A stretch of DNA of 64,000 bases from positions 1-64,000 of the forward strand of contig CAZXJJ010000005.1 of NCBI GenBank assembly GCA_964640995.1, read 5' to 3'. This DNA comes from JAAYUH01 sp964640995 (GTDB lineage Bacteria > Caldisericota > Caldisericia > B22-G15). The notes under the pieces were generated by a model. It had not been told where the DNA came from and ran no database searches. It worked only from the letters and a program-made list of their open reading frames with translations. Of this stretch, positions 41,262 to 51,046 are shown piece by piece (within the stretch, counting starts at the first letter, position 1; every line of letters begins with the position of its first letter). The translations under genes and the position numbers were made by a program.

Positions 41262-42895
41262 AATATAAAAATCCTTGACTCATGGGGGTAAATTAAATTA
41301 TCCTCTCTATGCTTTATAATTTCTTCTTTGTATTTCTTAATTTTTTTAACTTTATCTGAAAGATTGACGTACAAACAGAAATCAAATTTTTCACCATTAA
41401 AACTATATTTATATAGGTCATCTTGAAACTCAAAATCATAAAGAGAGTAATTTCCAATCTCTTTAAGTTTTTCAATTAAAACAAAATTTTCTTTTTTTAA
41501 TGTATAAATTGGATCTGAAAAGAAAATAACATTTGAAAGAAGAAAATTTATAATTTGTATTGTTTCTTTTTCAAAACTCCTTAGTTTCTTTGGCTTTAAA
41601 AATATAACATCTGGATCAAAAAGAAATTTTTGTGAAGAAAAAATATCTCTTAAAAGTGTGTTTCTTAAAGAATTATAAGCTTCAACCCTTCCTTGAAAAC
41701 AAATGAATCTTAAAAAAGAGTTTTTCCAACCATCCATAGTATCAGGTCCGATTCTTAAAATATCATATAGATTATCTTTTAAAATAAAAGGAGCTCCACA
41801 ACCAAGAATTATTGAATCTTTAAGCTCATTTCTTATTTTATTCATGAAATTTATAAATTTTTCATATCTTGAAGCGCTATTTTCTCCCTTTATAAATCCA
41901 GCATAAAGAAAATCGAGTTTAAAAAGTTTAAAACCAATTTCTTTTAGATATATTAAACTTTTTAATATTTTTTCTTTAACCTCTTCTTTTTCAATATCAA
42001 GGGGATAGAAGTATCCACTCCATAAGGGGTTATAACCACATGGGAAAATTTTTCCTAATTTATCTTTTAAAAGAAGGTCTTTTCTCTCTTTAAAAACTTT
42101 TGAATTTTTTTCAGCAATAAAAGGTGCAAGCCAAATTCCAGGTGAAATACCATTTTTAATTAATCTATCACAAATCTCTTTCAGAGAATCATTAAATTTT
42201 TCGTTTTCTTCCCAATCACCAATGCTTTTTTGCCATCCATCATCTATTTGAAAATAATCAAGTTTTAATGGAGTATTTTCAAGCGCATCAATATTCTTAA
42301 AAATTTCTTCTTTATTAATATTTCTGTAATAATAATACCAAGATGTCCAACCATAAATTTTTTTGTTGAAATTTTGATTAAAAATTGGTTTTTCAAACTC
42401 CTCAGCTTTTATTTTTAGTTTAATCTCTTCATACAAAAATCTATCAATTTCAAAAACAAATTTTATTTTATTTTTTTCTATAACAAAATAAATAAAGAAA
42501 TCGGTATTTTCATTTATTAAAAAGAGGTAACTTTTTGTTCCTTTTAAAATAGTAAAACTATAACTTATATTTGGAGATAAATTTTCAGGGTCAAGATAAT
42601 GGTATTTTAAAATTTTTAATAAAGGACCTTTTTCTTTAATTTCATTTCTAAAAAAGTAAGAAGGTGACCAAGATTGAAACCCATTTCTAAAAATAAAATA
42701 ATCATTTGGTTTATTTATTAAATAAGTTATTGATAATTTTTTAATAAAAATTTTATCTTTTGGTTTAAAATTTAATTCTATAAGAGAATTTAATTTGTAT
42801 TCAAAAAGAGATAAATTTTTTTCTTTTTCAATGAATTCAAATTTCTCATCAGATTCAATTTCAATTTTCTCAAATGAAATATCAAATTCTTTCAT
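41258..42895 (-). CDS. GH36 alpha-galactosidase
   Basis: 545 residues. An N-terminal beta-sandwich (to about 190) precedes the barrel. DYFQIDDGWQKSIGDWE, PGIWLAPF, FKLFKLDFLYAGF (nucleophile Asp) and ILRIGPDTMDGW (acid/base Asp) match the Thermotoga GalA pattern, where the same DFLFAG and RIGPDT motifs carry the catalytic pair. It hydrolyses terminal alpha-1,6-galactosides such as melibiose and raffinose. The WYYYRN motif near the barrel start is typical too. No signal peptide. Overlaps the MFS transporter and the PfkB kinase by 4 bases each. Confidence 0.92.
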   Translation of the reverse strand: MKEFDISFEKIEIESDEKFEFIEKEKNLSLFEYKLNSLIELNFKPKDKIFIKKLSITYLINKPNDYFIFRNGFQSWSPSYFFRNEIKEKGPLLKILKYHYLDPENLSPNISYSFTILKGTKSYLFLINENTDFFIYFVIEKNKIKFVFEIDRFLYEEIKLKIKAEEFEKPIFNQNFNKKIYGWTSWYYYYRNINKEEIFKNIDALENTPLKLDYFQIDDGWQKSIGDWEENEKFNDSLKEICDRLIKNGISPGIWLAPFIAEKNSKVFKERKDLLLKDKLGKIFPCGYNPLWSGYFYPLDIEKEEVKEKILKSLIYLKEIGFKLFKLDFLYAGFIKGENSASRYEKFINFMNKIRNELKDSIILGCGAPFILKDNLYDILRIGPDTMDGWKNSFLRFICFQGRVEAYNSLRNTLLRDIFSSQKFLFDPDVIFLKPKKLRSFEKETIQIINFLLSNVIFFSDPIYTLKKENFVLIEKLKEIGNYSLYDFEFQDDLYKYSFNGEKFDFCLYVNLSDKVKKIKKYKEEIIKHREDNLIYPHESRIFIL

Positions 42896-44238
42896 TTTTT
42901 AATCATTTCTTCTCTAACAGATTCCATCTTCTTTCTTACTTTTTCAACATCATTATGAATAAAAATTGCAACAACAAAGAAAAGGAGGCCACAAGGGATC
43001 CAAAATATTGCAGAAACTTTCATTGCAGTATCAAGAGAAGAGATTGATGATATTAATCCTCCTACAAATGGTCCAAATCCTGCTCCTATTGAATCTGTTA
43101 AATTAAAAATAGAGGATATTGCTCCTCTATGTTCTGGAACATTAACATTCATAAGCATTGCTTTTACATTTGGGCCTGCAAATGAGATAAAGAATGCTCC
43201 AATAAATCCAAATAAACTTGGAGGAAGAATATCAAAAAATGTTGGATTTGCTTTTCCTGGCCAGTATAAAGTTATTAAAACTGGTATAACTCCTATTAGT
43301 TGCGAAAATCCACATAAAATTGGGAGATATGCTCTTTTCTTTAAATACAATTTATTTCCAACATATCCACCAATAAATTTTCCAGCAATTGTTCCTAAAC
43401 CTAAAATAATTAGTAGAACTGTTCCAAGTTGAATCGGATAACTTTTGTGTCGATAGTAAAAAGTAATTAAATAAAATGGAATTATGCCCCAAGCAACTGT
43501 TCCAGGAATTCCTTGAATGAATAACCAAACATTTGTTGGAATCTTGACTAAACTAATATAATCTTTTAGAGAGAGTGTTCCTTTATATTTTTTACCTCCA
43601 AGAATAAGGTCTTTTATCTCTTGTTCTCCTGCGCCTCTTTCTGGTTCTCTACCAAAAATAATCATACCCAAAGCAAAAAGGAAATTTGGAAATGATACAA
43701 CAATAAAAGGAATCCTCCAACCATAGACTGGTGCAAGAAAGCCTGCTGCAACCATTCCAATAATAATTCCAACTGCTGTTATTGCATCATACCACGCTTG
43801 TGCACGAGGTCTCTGTTTTTCTGTGAAAAGATCTCCTACAAGAGAAAATGCTATTGGAACAGTACCACCAATTCCTATTCCAGTTAAAACTCTTAAAATA
43901 AAAATTTCTGTGTAATTTCTTGCAAATGCAGTAAGAAAACATGGTATTTCACCAAGAAGAATTGCAATAATAAGAAGGGTTTTTCTTGAAAATTTATCTG
44001 TAAGATATCCCCATAAGAGTGTTACAACCGCTGCAACAAGAGTAAAAGCAGAACCAACAATTCCAATTTCTCTATCTCCAATATGAAACTCCTTTTCAAT
44101 GAATTCAATGCTCGGTGACATTACATTTTGATCTGCATATAGAATAATTCCAGTTAAAAGAAGCAAAACAAAAAGAGCAAGAACTCCTTTCTTAAAAGAA
44201 TAAACTTCATCAAGTCCAATTTTTTCAAAAAATCTCAA
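42892..44238 (-). CDS. MFS transporter, probable glycoside or sugar importer
   Basis: 448 residues, twelve hydrophobic segments. The start is TTG at 44238 with AGGAGG about nine bases upstream. The first-half loop WGYLTDKFSRKTLLIIAIL and the helix motif RVLTGIGIGGTVPIAFSLVGDLF are classic MFS signatures; the sequence resembles the Spinster-like/hexuronate group. A long central loop follows GREPERGAGEQEIKD. As the only transporter in the operon it probably imports the oligosaccharide or glycoside cleaved by the three glycosidases. Substrate not deducible. Confidence 0.85.
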   Translation of the reverse strand: MRFFEKIGLDEVYSFKKGVLALFVLLLLTGIILYADQNVMSPSIEFIEKEFHIGDREIGIVGSAFTLVAAVVTLLWGYLTDKFSRKTLLIIAILLGEIPCFLTAFARNYTEIFILRVLTGIGIGGTVPIAFSLVGDLFTEKQRPRAQAWYDAITAVGIIIGMVAAGFLAPVYGWRIPFIVVSFPNFLFALGMIIFGREPERGAGEQEIKDLILGGKKYKGTLSLKDYISLVKIPTNVWLFIQGIPGTVAWGIIPFYLITFYYRHKSYPIQLGTVLLIILGLGTIAGKFIGGYVGNKLYLKKRAYLPILCGFSQLIGVIPVLITLYWPGKANPTFFDILPPSLFGFIGAFFISFAGPNVKAMLMNVNVPEHRGAISSIFNLTDSIGAGFGPFVGGLISSISSLDTAMKVSAIFWIPCGLLFFVVAIFIHNDVEKVRKKMESVREEMIKK

Positions 44239-44243
44239 GATGC

Positions 44244-46505
44244 TTACCTCCTTTCAAGAATTATTTTTTTATTATTTTTACTAAAAATTAATTTATTTTT
44301 CTCTTTTCTTTTAAAATCTCCCTCAATTATTCTTTCAACATCAAATGATAAAAGAAGAACTAAGTTTTCTAATTCTTTATTAAAATCACTTAAAAACTCT
44401 ATTTCAACAATTTTTCCATTTGTGTTAACTTTAAAAGATAGTTTTCCAAAGTAAGTTGGACCATTTATAAAAGAAAGAGATTTTTTATCTTCGAACCATT
44501 CGGGTAATGCGCCTGAAAAGAGAACTAAATTTTTTTCTTTTTCATAAACAATTGAGTTTCTTATTAAGTGTAAAATTTCTGCAACAAACCATCCATGATG
44601 TCCATCTCCCTCGCAACCACCGAGTGTTTTAGGGTTAATTCCTTCAGGTCCAGTATAAGTTGGTTTTAAAAGTTTAATGACATTTTTAAATAGTTCTTTT
44701 GCCTCATCTATCTCTTCAAGATAAAGAAGTGAATTTGCTATTTCAAGAGTAAGATAAAGGTTTATTCCTGAATGGGTTATATTTTGATAAAAACATCCTT
44801 TTTCAAAAAATTTTTCTTTTAAAACTTCATAAGTATTTAAAATCTCCTCTTTTGTTAATAAGTCTAATCTTAAAGGAAAAATTGATGTAAAAGTTGCAAC
44901 CATTGAAGCATCTATATTCCTTCCATAGGCACCTAAAACTATTTTCTTATTTAATCTCTTTTGATCCTCTTCAATTGCTTTTCTAAGAGATTTTTTAAAA
45001 TCTTCATAAAAAGAATAAAAAAGTTCTTCATTTTCTTTTAAATTAAGTTCTTTTGATGCAAAAGAAGCATCAAGAAGCCCTCTTAAACCAAAATAGTCAT
45101 CATAATAATAAAGATCATTTGGACCAAAGTGTTCTGCAGAAAATCCTGGTGGTAGGAGGCCCTGTGATTCTTTATATTTTTTTCTTTTTCTCTCAATCCA
45201 ATTTGCACCTTTATAAATTGATTTATAAATTTCTTTTAAAAATTCTTTATCTTTAGATAATCTATAATATTCAACAATTGTAAAAATTGCTTCTCCATTT
45301 GAATCCCACTCACCATTTTGTGAGATAAAGTAACCATCTCTTTTTTGTTTTTTAGGAAATTCTTTAAGTAGTTCCTTGCTTCTTTTAAGATCTCCAATTT
45401 TTGAAAGTGCAGAAATCATATAGGCACTATCTCTAAACCAAAATCTTTTATATGTAAGAGGACCTGGTGTAATGATATTATCTGAAATAAGTGATTTAAG
45501 ATAAATTTTGTTTGAATTAAAAATTTCATTTATTTTTTCATCTGGAACTGTTATATCTAATTCTTCTTCCCTCTCCTTTTCATAAAATCTTTTGTTGAAG
45601 TTTAATGCTTCATAAAAATTGTTTGTTTTATAATAGTCTTCTTGAGGTAAAAAGATATCAATTTCTTTTTCTTCACTTTTTTTTAGATCAAATTCATAAT
45701 AAATTCCACCTGTTAACATTCCGTATTTCGATTTGCTTTGATTTTCATTTAAAACTTCTCCATCAAGAATATCTTTTTCTTCTTTAAAAAGTATCTTTTT
45801 ATAATTTTCTGTTATAGGTATTAAAAATATCTTATCATTTACATATAGTTTTTCGTTTTTGAACTCTAGTGAATGAATTGGAATAAATGATTCAGGATTA
45901 AATGGTCTTACAAGAAAATAGATTTTATATTTACCTTCAACTTTTGATTTAATATGAAAATTTAAATATATTCCAAAATCTCTTATACTTGAAAAGGTTT
46001 TTAAATTATATTCAAAATCTTCATCTTTTCCAGAAGATTTAATTAATGAAGTTTCTGTATCAAATTTCTGTTTGATTTTTTCTTTTGAGGGAAAGAAATA
46101 TTTTCCATCTTTTTCGATAAATATATCAAGAGATGGGAAATTTTGTCTTGGAGAGATTAATCCTTTTTCATCTATTACTCCTTTTTCACTACTTTCTGGA
46201 AATCCAAGAATTGTCCAGTTTCTATGGGTTATGTTTATTGCAAAAATATTTGCTCCTCTTGCAACAAAAGAGGTGCTTTTTGGATTTAATTGTTCCTCAA
46301 TCCAAAAAGGGTATACCCAATTTGAATTTATCTCAAATACTCTACTTGTTAAAAGTCCTTTGGCAAGAATTTCTAAATTTAATGGAAGGAGTTCTGTTGG
46401 AAAAGCAACTTCACTTTTTCTCCCCATTGATAAAAGTGACACAAGATATGGTTCTAAGTTTTTTAATTTTAGAATTTTTAAGAGTTTCTTTAAAAAAATA
46501 TTCAT
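44244..46505 (-). CDS. six-hairpin glycosidase, glycogen-debranching-like
   Basis: 753 residues. The N-terminal half is beta-rich; the C-terminal half is an alpha/alpha toroid with LTYKRFWFRDSAYMISALSKIG, NGEWDSNGEAIFTIVEYYRL, GLLPPGFSAEHFGPNDLYYYDDYFGLRGL and GGCEGDGHHGWFVAEILHLI. This plan fits amylo-alpha-1,6-glucosidase-like and related GH15/GH63-clan enzymes; candidate acids are the Asp in FRDSAY, the Glu in DSNGEA and Asp/Glu in GCEGDGHH. The substrate is uncertain. No signal peptide. Overlaps the ROK gene by 4 bases; 5 bases separate it from the transporter. Confidence 0.75.
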   Translation of the reverse strand: MNIFLKKLLKILKLKNLEPYLVSLLSMGRKSEVAFPTELLPLNLEILAKGLLTSRVFEINSNWVYPFWIEEQLNPKSTSFVARGANIFAINITHRNWTILGFPESSEKGVIDEKGLISPRQNFPSLDIFIEKDGKYFFPSKEKIKQKFDTETSLIKSSGKDEDFEYNLKTFSSIRDFGIYLNFHIKSKVEGKYKIYFLVRPFNPESFIPIHSLEFKNEKLYVNDKIFLIPITENYKKILFKEEKDILDGEVLNENQSKSKYGMLTGGIYYEFDLKKSEEKEIDIFLPQEDYYKTNNFYEALNFNKRFYEKEREEELDITVPDEKINEIFNSNKIYLKSLISDNIITPGPLTYKRFWFRDSAYMISALSKIGDLKRSKELLKEFPKKQKRDGYFISQNGEWDSNGEAIFTIVEYYRLSKDKEFLKEIYKSIYKGANWIERKRKKYKESQGLLPPGFSAEHFGPNDLYYYDDYFGLRGLLDASFASKELNLKENEELFYSFYEDFKKSLRKAIEEDQKRLNKKIVLGAYGRNIDASMVATFTSIFPLRLDLLTKEEILNTYEVLKEKFFEKGCFYQNITHSGINLYLTLEIANSLLYLEEIDEAKELFKNVIKLLKPTYTGPEGINPKTLGGCEGDGHHGWFVAEILHLIRNSIVYEKEKNLVLFSGALPEWFEDKKSLSFINGPTYFGKLSFKVNTNGKIVEIEFLSDFNKELENLVLLLSFDVERIIEGDFKRKEKNKLIFSKNNKKIILERR

Positions 46506-47464
46506 ATCTCATCTCCTCTTAATTTTTTTAAACTATAAATTGCAGCACCAATAGAGGTTGCATCTTCTTTAAGGAGCGATTTTAAAATTTTTGTATTTTC
46601 AAAAGGAATTTTTAAAGAATAAAGTTGAGAGATTTTTATAATATCTTCAAAGAAAAAACCTAATCCATAAGTTAGGCCGCCACCAAAAATTATTTTTTCT
46701 GGATTTAAAATATTAATTAAATATGATGTAACTAATCCTATATAAAAAGTCGCATTTTTTACTGCCTCTATGCAAAGAGAATCTCCTTCAAAAGCAAGAT
46801 CCATAATCAGAGGTGTATCAATTTTTTCAAAATCATCATTAACTTTCTCTAAAATTTTTGATTCTCTCCCCATTTTTAAACCATATATAACGTAATCTTT
46901 TATTGCACCACCTGAAGATAACTTTTCAAAACAACCCTTTTTTTCACAACCACAAACAACCCCTTCTTTATTAAGAGTTAAGTGTCCTATCTCACCTGCA
47001 AGATTGTTTATTCCTCTTAAAATTTTGTTTTTATAAACAATTGCACCACCAATTCCAGTTCCTAGTGTTATAAAAATAAATAGTTCTGTATTTTTCCCCT
47101 CACCAAAAAACATTTCACCAACTGCTCCCATCTTAACATCATTATCAATAAAAACAGGATATCCTAAGGATTTTTCAAGTGTTTCTTTAAGGGGAAATTC
47201 AACAAGGAAATTTATATTTGGTGATTTTCTTACAATTCCATTTTTAAAATCAATGAATCCTGCACATCCAACTCCAATAGATTTAATTTCAAAATCACTT
47301 ACAATAGACAAGAAAAGCTTTTTGATATCAGAGATAATTCTTTCGCCCTCCTCAGTGTTTCCAGTTTTAATAAAACCTTTTTTATAAATTTTTCCTTCTT
47401 CATCAATTAAAACCATAAGAATTTTTGTACCACCAATATCAATCCCAACAGCATAATCTTTCAT
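46502..47464 (-). CDS. ROK-family sugar kinase (glucokinase-type)
   Basis: 320 residues. AVGIDIGGTKILMVLID (ATP phosphate loop), IFITLGTGIGGAIVYKN, NLAGEIGHLTLN (catalytic and sugar-binding) and the zinc motif VCGCEKKGCFEKLSSG, which gives the CxCGxxGCxE signature in slightly altered form. No helix-turn-helix, so an enzyme and not a ROK repressor. It would phosphorylate glucose, mannose or an N-acetylhexosamine released by the glycosidases. It overlaps both neighbours by 4 bases. Confidence 0.9.
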   Translation of the reverse strand: MKDYAVGIDIGGTKILMVLIDEEGKIYKKGFIKTGNTEEGERIISDIKKLFLSIVSDFEIKSIGVGCAGFIDFKNGIVRKSPNINFLVEFPLKETLEKSLGYPVFIDNDVKMGAVGEMFFGEGKNTELFIFITLGTGIGGAIVYKNKILRGINNLAGEIGHLTLNKEGVVCGCEKKGCFEKLSSGGAIKDYVIYGLKMGRESKILEKVNDDFEKIDTPLIMDLAFEGDSLCIEAVKNATFYIGLVTSYLINILNPEKIIFGGGLTYGLGFFFEDIIKISQLYSLKIPFENTKILKSLLKEDATSIGAAIYSLKKLRGDEI

Positions 47465-48462
47465 TTCTTCATTAACTCCTTTAAATATTCAATTATTTTT
47501 ACATCTTTTGGATCAAAACCTCTTTTATTTGCATATTCTAAAGAAATCAAATCAAGTTTATGAATAATAGAAAAGATCCTTGAAAGTTTATAAGTTGAAT
47601 TTTCAGGATAAATTTCAAAATATTTAAAGCCATAACTTTCAAGAATCTCTTTTGTTATTTCAAATCTTTTTTTAATTCTTTCATTCTCATAAAAATCTCT
47701 TATTAAAAAAATAAAAACTTTTTCTGATAAAGTTTTATCCATGAATCCTACAATCTCATCATGATGAAGGGAAGGAATAACATTTGAATGAGAAAGTGTT
47801 TTTCCATTTTCATTTAATTGCCTTCTAAATCTTTCTGCAACAGAATCTGAGAAAAGATAACTTCCATAAACAAATGGAATTCTTCCTTCTATTTCATCTA
47901 ATATTTTTTTAATTTCATCAAAAGATTTTTCTCTAATATCTTTTAAAGTTTTGATTGTATCATTAATTTCACTGTCTATATCTAAATTAAGATAAAAAGA
48001 GAGGATTTTTAAAATTGAAAAAAATATTAAATGAAGCGCATGTCTTGCTTCATATCCATTTTTTAGTTTTATAAGTGTTAAAGAGTTTTTGAGGGCAAAA
48101 TTTTCTAAAAAACCTCCTTTTGTTATTACAAAAATATTTTTTGTTTTTTTTAATGCTTCGAGAGTCGAAGAAATTGTCTCTTCTGTTTCACCAGAATAAG
48201 AGGTGGATAAGATAAGTGTATTTTCATTTACAAAATTTGGAATCTCATACCCTTGATGAATAAAAATGGGATAGGTGGATTTGTCAAAAAGGTAAGTCAG
48301 TAGAATATCAAATGCAGCCCTTGAACCTCCTCCAGTTCCAAGAAATAAAATATTATTAAACTTAATTTCATCAAATTTAAACTCTTTAAAAAAATTTAAA
48401 ATTTCCTCTATATCTTCTGGAATTCTTTTAATTTCATCCAAAATTTTTTCATAATTTGACAT
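47461..48462 (-). CDS. SIS-domain phosphoglucose/phosphomannose isomerase
   Basis: 333 residues with two SIS domains. The first has ILFLGTGGGSRAAFDILL and LILSTSYSGETEETISSTLEA (phosphosugar-binding serines). The second has IPFVYGSYLFSDSVAERFRRQLNENGKTLSHSNVIPSLHHDEIVGF, with the Glu and His residues typical of the bifunctional phosphoglucose/phosphomannose isomerases of archaea and thermophilic bacteria. It would turn glucose-6- or mannose-6-phosphate into fructose-6-phosphate, between the ROK kinase and the PfkB kinase. Confidence 0.85.
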   Translation of the reverse strand: MSNYEKILDEIKRIPEDIEEILNFFKEFKFDEIKFNNILFLGTGGGSRAAFDILLTYLFDKSTYPIFIHQGYEIPNFVNENTLILSTSYSGETEETISSTLEALKKTKNIFVITKGGFLENFALKNSLTLIKLKNGYEARHALHLIFFSILKILSFYLNLDIDSEINDTIKTLKDIREKSFDEIKKILDEIEGRIPFVYGSYLFSDSVAERFRRQLNENGKTLSHSNVIPSLHHDEIVGFMDKTLSEKVFIFLIRDFYENERIKKRFEITKEILESYGFKYFEIYPENSTYKLSRIFSIIHKLDLISLEYANKRGFDPKDVKIIEYLKELMKK

Positions 48463-48470
48463 AAAACCTC

Positions 48471-49211
48471 CTAAAGATTTATAGAATCAACATTTGTATG
48501 AATGTGTAAAGGTGTAAAAACTTTAAATGCCTCAGCAAACTCAACACCAATTTCTTGTCCATATTCCCCATTTTTTACTTTCAAATAAATCTCCATTTTC
48601 ATATAATTTTCATCATTAAATTGGCTTTTGTGTTCCCTTATGCTTTTGAGTTTAGTTTCAAAAGTAGCTGAAATATCAACAAATTTATTAGGATATGGAG
48701 TGATGTAGTATGATATTAAATTTACAAAATGTGGTTCTTTTTCTTTCATAACCAAAGGTAGAGGTGAAAAGAAAAATGCCTCACTAACCGCCTCACCTAT
48801 AATTTTATGATCAGGATGTACTTCATATGGAAGATTTGGGTCAGGTGTAAAAATAACTTCTGGTTTTAACTCTCTAATTATTTTTAAAAACTCTTTAACA
48901 AGAACATTTTTTTCTGGGAGATCATAGTCTGGATAATCAAGAAAAATCATATTTTTGATACCTAAAATCTCATTTGCCCTTAATCTTTCTTCTTTTCTAA
49001 TCATCTTTAAATCTTTCTCATTTAAAGATGTGTCATAAGTTCCTTTATCACCATTTGTTACAGTAATAAGAATTAAATTTTTATTTAAATCTGTTAACTT
49101 TTTAATAACTCCTCCCATAAAAATATCAGCATCATCTGGATGTGGTTCGAAAATTATGAAGTTATTAAATTCAAAAAAATCAGGAATTGGAAACAAATCA
49201 TTTACTTTCAT
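48471..49211 (-). CDS. PIG-L/LmbE-family deacetylase
   Basis: 246 residues. The zinc motif IFEPHPDDADIFMGG, ITVTNGDKGTYD, RKEERLRANEILGI, FLDYPDYDLPEK and the second metal-site motif EVHPDHKIIGEAVSEAFF identify the family, which removes acetyl groups from N-acetylglucosamine-containing glycans or conjugates (MshB, BshB, PIG-L, DacB types). As first gene of the operon it may deacetylate the imported sugar. A thiol-cofactor role (bacillithiol-like) is an alternative that context does not favour. AGAGGTG precedes the ATG. Confidence 0.85.
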   Translation of the reverse strand: MKVNDLFPIPDFFEFNNFIIFEPHPDDADIFMGGVIKKLTDLNKNLILITVTNGDKGTYDTSLNEKDLKMIRKEERLRANEILGIKNMIFLDYPDYDLPEKNVLVKEFLKIIRELKPEVIFTPDPNLPYEVHPDHKIIGEAVSEAFFFSPLPLVMKEKEPHFVNLISYYITPYPNKFVDISATFETKLKSIREHKSQFNDENYMKMEIYLKVKNGEYGQEIGVEFAEAFKVFTPLHIHTNVDSINL

Positions 49212-49284
49212 ATCTTTTCACCTCTTATGCAAATTTTAAAATCTATTTTCATTCTTTAAAAAAATTTTATATTTTAATAAAGGT

Positions 49285-49314
49285 TTGGTCAAGCAAAATT
49301 TAAAGAGTTATAAT
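49285..49314 (+). promoter_or_regulatory. promoter of polX, leaderless mRNA likely
   Basis: -35 TTGGTC (49285-49290), an 18-base spacer, and a perfect -10 TATAAT (49309-49314). The ATG at 49321 begins six bases after the -10 box, where transcription should start, and there is no Shine-Dalgarno sequence. Confidence 0.6.
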
Positions 49315-49320
49315 TTAAAT

Positions 49321-51045
49321 ATGAGAAACAAAGAGGTTGCTCAAAAATTATATGAACTTGCAGAATACCTTGAAATTTTAGGTGAGATGAGATTTAAAAT
49401 AAATGCTTATATTGAAGCAGCGAGAAAAATTGAAAATCTTCCAATTCCAATTGAAGACCTTGCAAAAGAGGGAAAATTAACAGAAATCAGAGGAATTGGT
49501 GAAGGTATTGCAAAGAAAATAATTCAATATCTTGAGACAGGAAAAATTGACAAATTAGAAGAAGCAAAACAAAAAATTCCACCAACACTTTTGGAACTTC
49601 TTGAAATTCCTGGTATTGGACCGAGAGGTGCATATACTCTTTATACAAAACTTGGTATTAAATCAATTGATGACCTTAAAAAGGCAATCGAAGAAAAAAA
49701 GATAAGAGAAATTGAAGGATTTGGACCAAAAAAAGAAGAAAATATAATGAAAGCAATTCTTGATAGAAAAAAGAAAGAAACAATAAGAATTTTACTTGGA
49801 ATTGCATACCCCCTCTCTCAATATGTTGTAGAAAATTTAAAAAATAATGCACCAATTGATAAAGTTGAGGTTTGTGGAAGCATAAGAAGGATGAAAGAAA
49901 CAATAGGAGACATTGATATTCTTGTTACAAGTAAAAACCCTGAAAAGGTTATGGACACATTTACTTCTATGGATATTGTAAAAGAAGTTGTTGCAAGAGG
50001 AGATACAAAATCAACAATATTAACTAATGAAGATATTCAAATAGATGTTAGGGTTGTTGAACCTATTTCTTTTGGTGCCGCAGTTCAATATTTTACTGGC
50101 TCAAAACAACATAACGTAAAAATAAGAGAACTTGCAATTAAAAAGGGTTATAAAGTTAATGAATATGGTGTCTTTGATGTAAAAACAGATAAAAGAATTT
50201 GTGGAGAGACAGAAGAAGAAGTTTATAACAAACTCGACCTTCCTTTAATTCCACCAGAGATGAGAGAAGATAGAGGGGAGATTGAACTTGGACTTGATGG
50301 AAAACTTCCCAAAGTCATTGAAATGAAAGATATAAGAGGAGATACTCATGTTCATACAAAATATTCTGATGGAGAAAATTCAATTTTAGAAATTGCAAAT
50401 AAGTGCATGGAACTTGGTTATGAATATGTTGTTATAGCAGATCATGCTCAATCACTTGGAGTTGCAGGGGGTCTCTCACTAGAAGATTATAAAAAACAAA
50501 AAAAAGAGATTGATGAAATTAATAATAAATTAGCAGGAAAATTTAGAATATATTTTGGTTGTGAGTTAAATATTTTATCTGATGGAAAAGTTGATTTTGA
50601 TGAAAATGACCTCGAAATTTTTGATATCTGTCTTGCTGGAATTCATACAGGATTTAATCAAGATAAGAAGAAAATAACAGAAAGAATTCTTAAGGCAATG
50701 AAAATTAAAAAGATTAAAATAATAACACATCCAACAGGTAGATTGCTTTTATCAAGAGATGAATATGAAGTTGATCTTGAAGAGATATTTAAAGAAGCAA
50801 AAAATAGTGGAAAAATTTTAGAAATCAATGCAACACCAGAGAGATTAGATTTAAATGACATAAATGCTATGTATGGAAAAGAGGTTTATGGACTAAAATT
50901 TACAATTGGAACTGATGCTCACTCTTTATATGGACTTTATGATATGAGATATGGAGTTGGTGTTGCAAGAAGAGGTTGGTTAACAAAAGAAGATATCATA
51001 AACACATTATCACTAAATGATTTTGAAAAATTTATCAAGGAATAA
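49321..51045 (+). CDS. polX: DNA polymerase/3'-5' exonuclease PolX
   Basis: Family X repair polymerase fused to a PHP phosphoesterase. 574 residues from ATG 49321; an upstream TTG in frame lies within the promoter. N-terminal 8-kDa region (LGEMRFKINAYIEAARKIENL), helix-hairpin-helix motifs (LTEIRGIGEGIAKKI, LLEIPGIGPRGAYTLY), the polymerase core VEVCGSIRRMKETIGDIDILV with metal-binding Asp pair and third Asp in QIDVRVV. C-terminal PHP domain from about 345: GDTHVHTKYSDGENSILEIA, VVIADHAQSLGVAGG, ILEINATPERLDL and IGTDAHSLYGL. Probably base-excision or gap repair. It converges with the EamA gene, only 1 base between stops. Confidence 0.95.
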   Translation: MRNKEVAQKLYELAEYLEILGEMRFKINAYIEAARKIENLPIPIEDLAKEGKLTEIRGIGEGIAKKIIQYLETGKIDKLEEAKQKIPPTLLELLEIPGIGPRGAYTLYTKLGIKSIDDLKKAIEEKKIREIEGFGPKKEENIMKAILDRKKKETIRILLGIAYPLSQYVVENLKNNAPIDKVEVCGSIRRMKETIGDIDILVTSKNPEKVMDTFTSMDIVKEVVARGDTKSTILTNEDIQIDVRVVEPISFGAAVQYFTGSKQHNVKIRELAIKKGYKVNEYGVFDVKTDKRICGETEEEVYNKLDLPLIPPEMREDRGEIELGLDGKLPKVIEMKDIRGDTHVHTKYSDGENSILEIANKCMELGYEYVVIADHAQSLGVAGGLSLEDYKKQKKEIDEINNKLAGKFRIYFGCELNILSDGKVDFDENDLEIFDICLAGIHTGFNQDKKKITERILKAMKIKKIKIITHPTGRLLLSRDEYEVDLEEIFKEAKNSGKILEINATPERLDLNDINAMYGKEVYGLKFTIGTDAHSLYGLYDMRYGVGVARRGWLTKEDIINTLSLNDFEKFIKE

Positions 51046-51046
51046 T

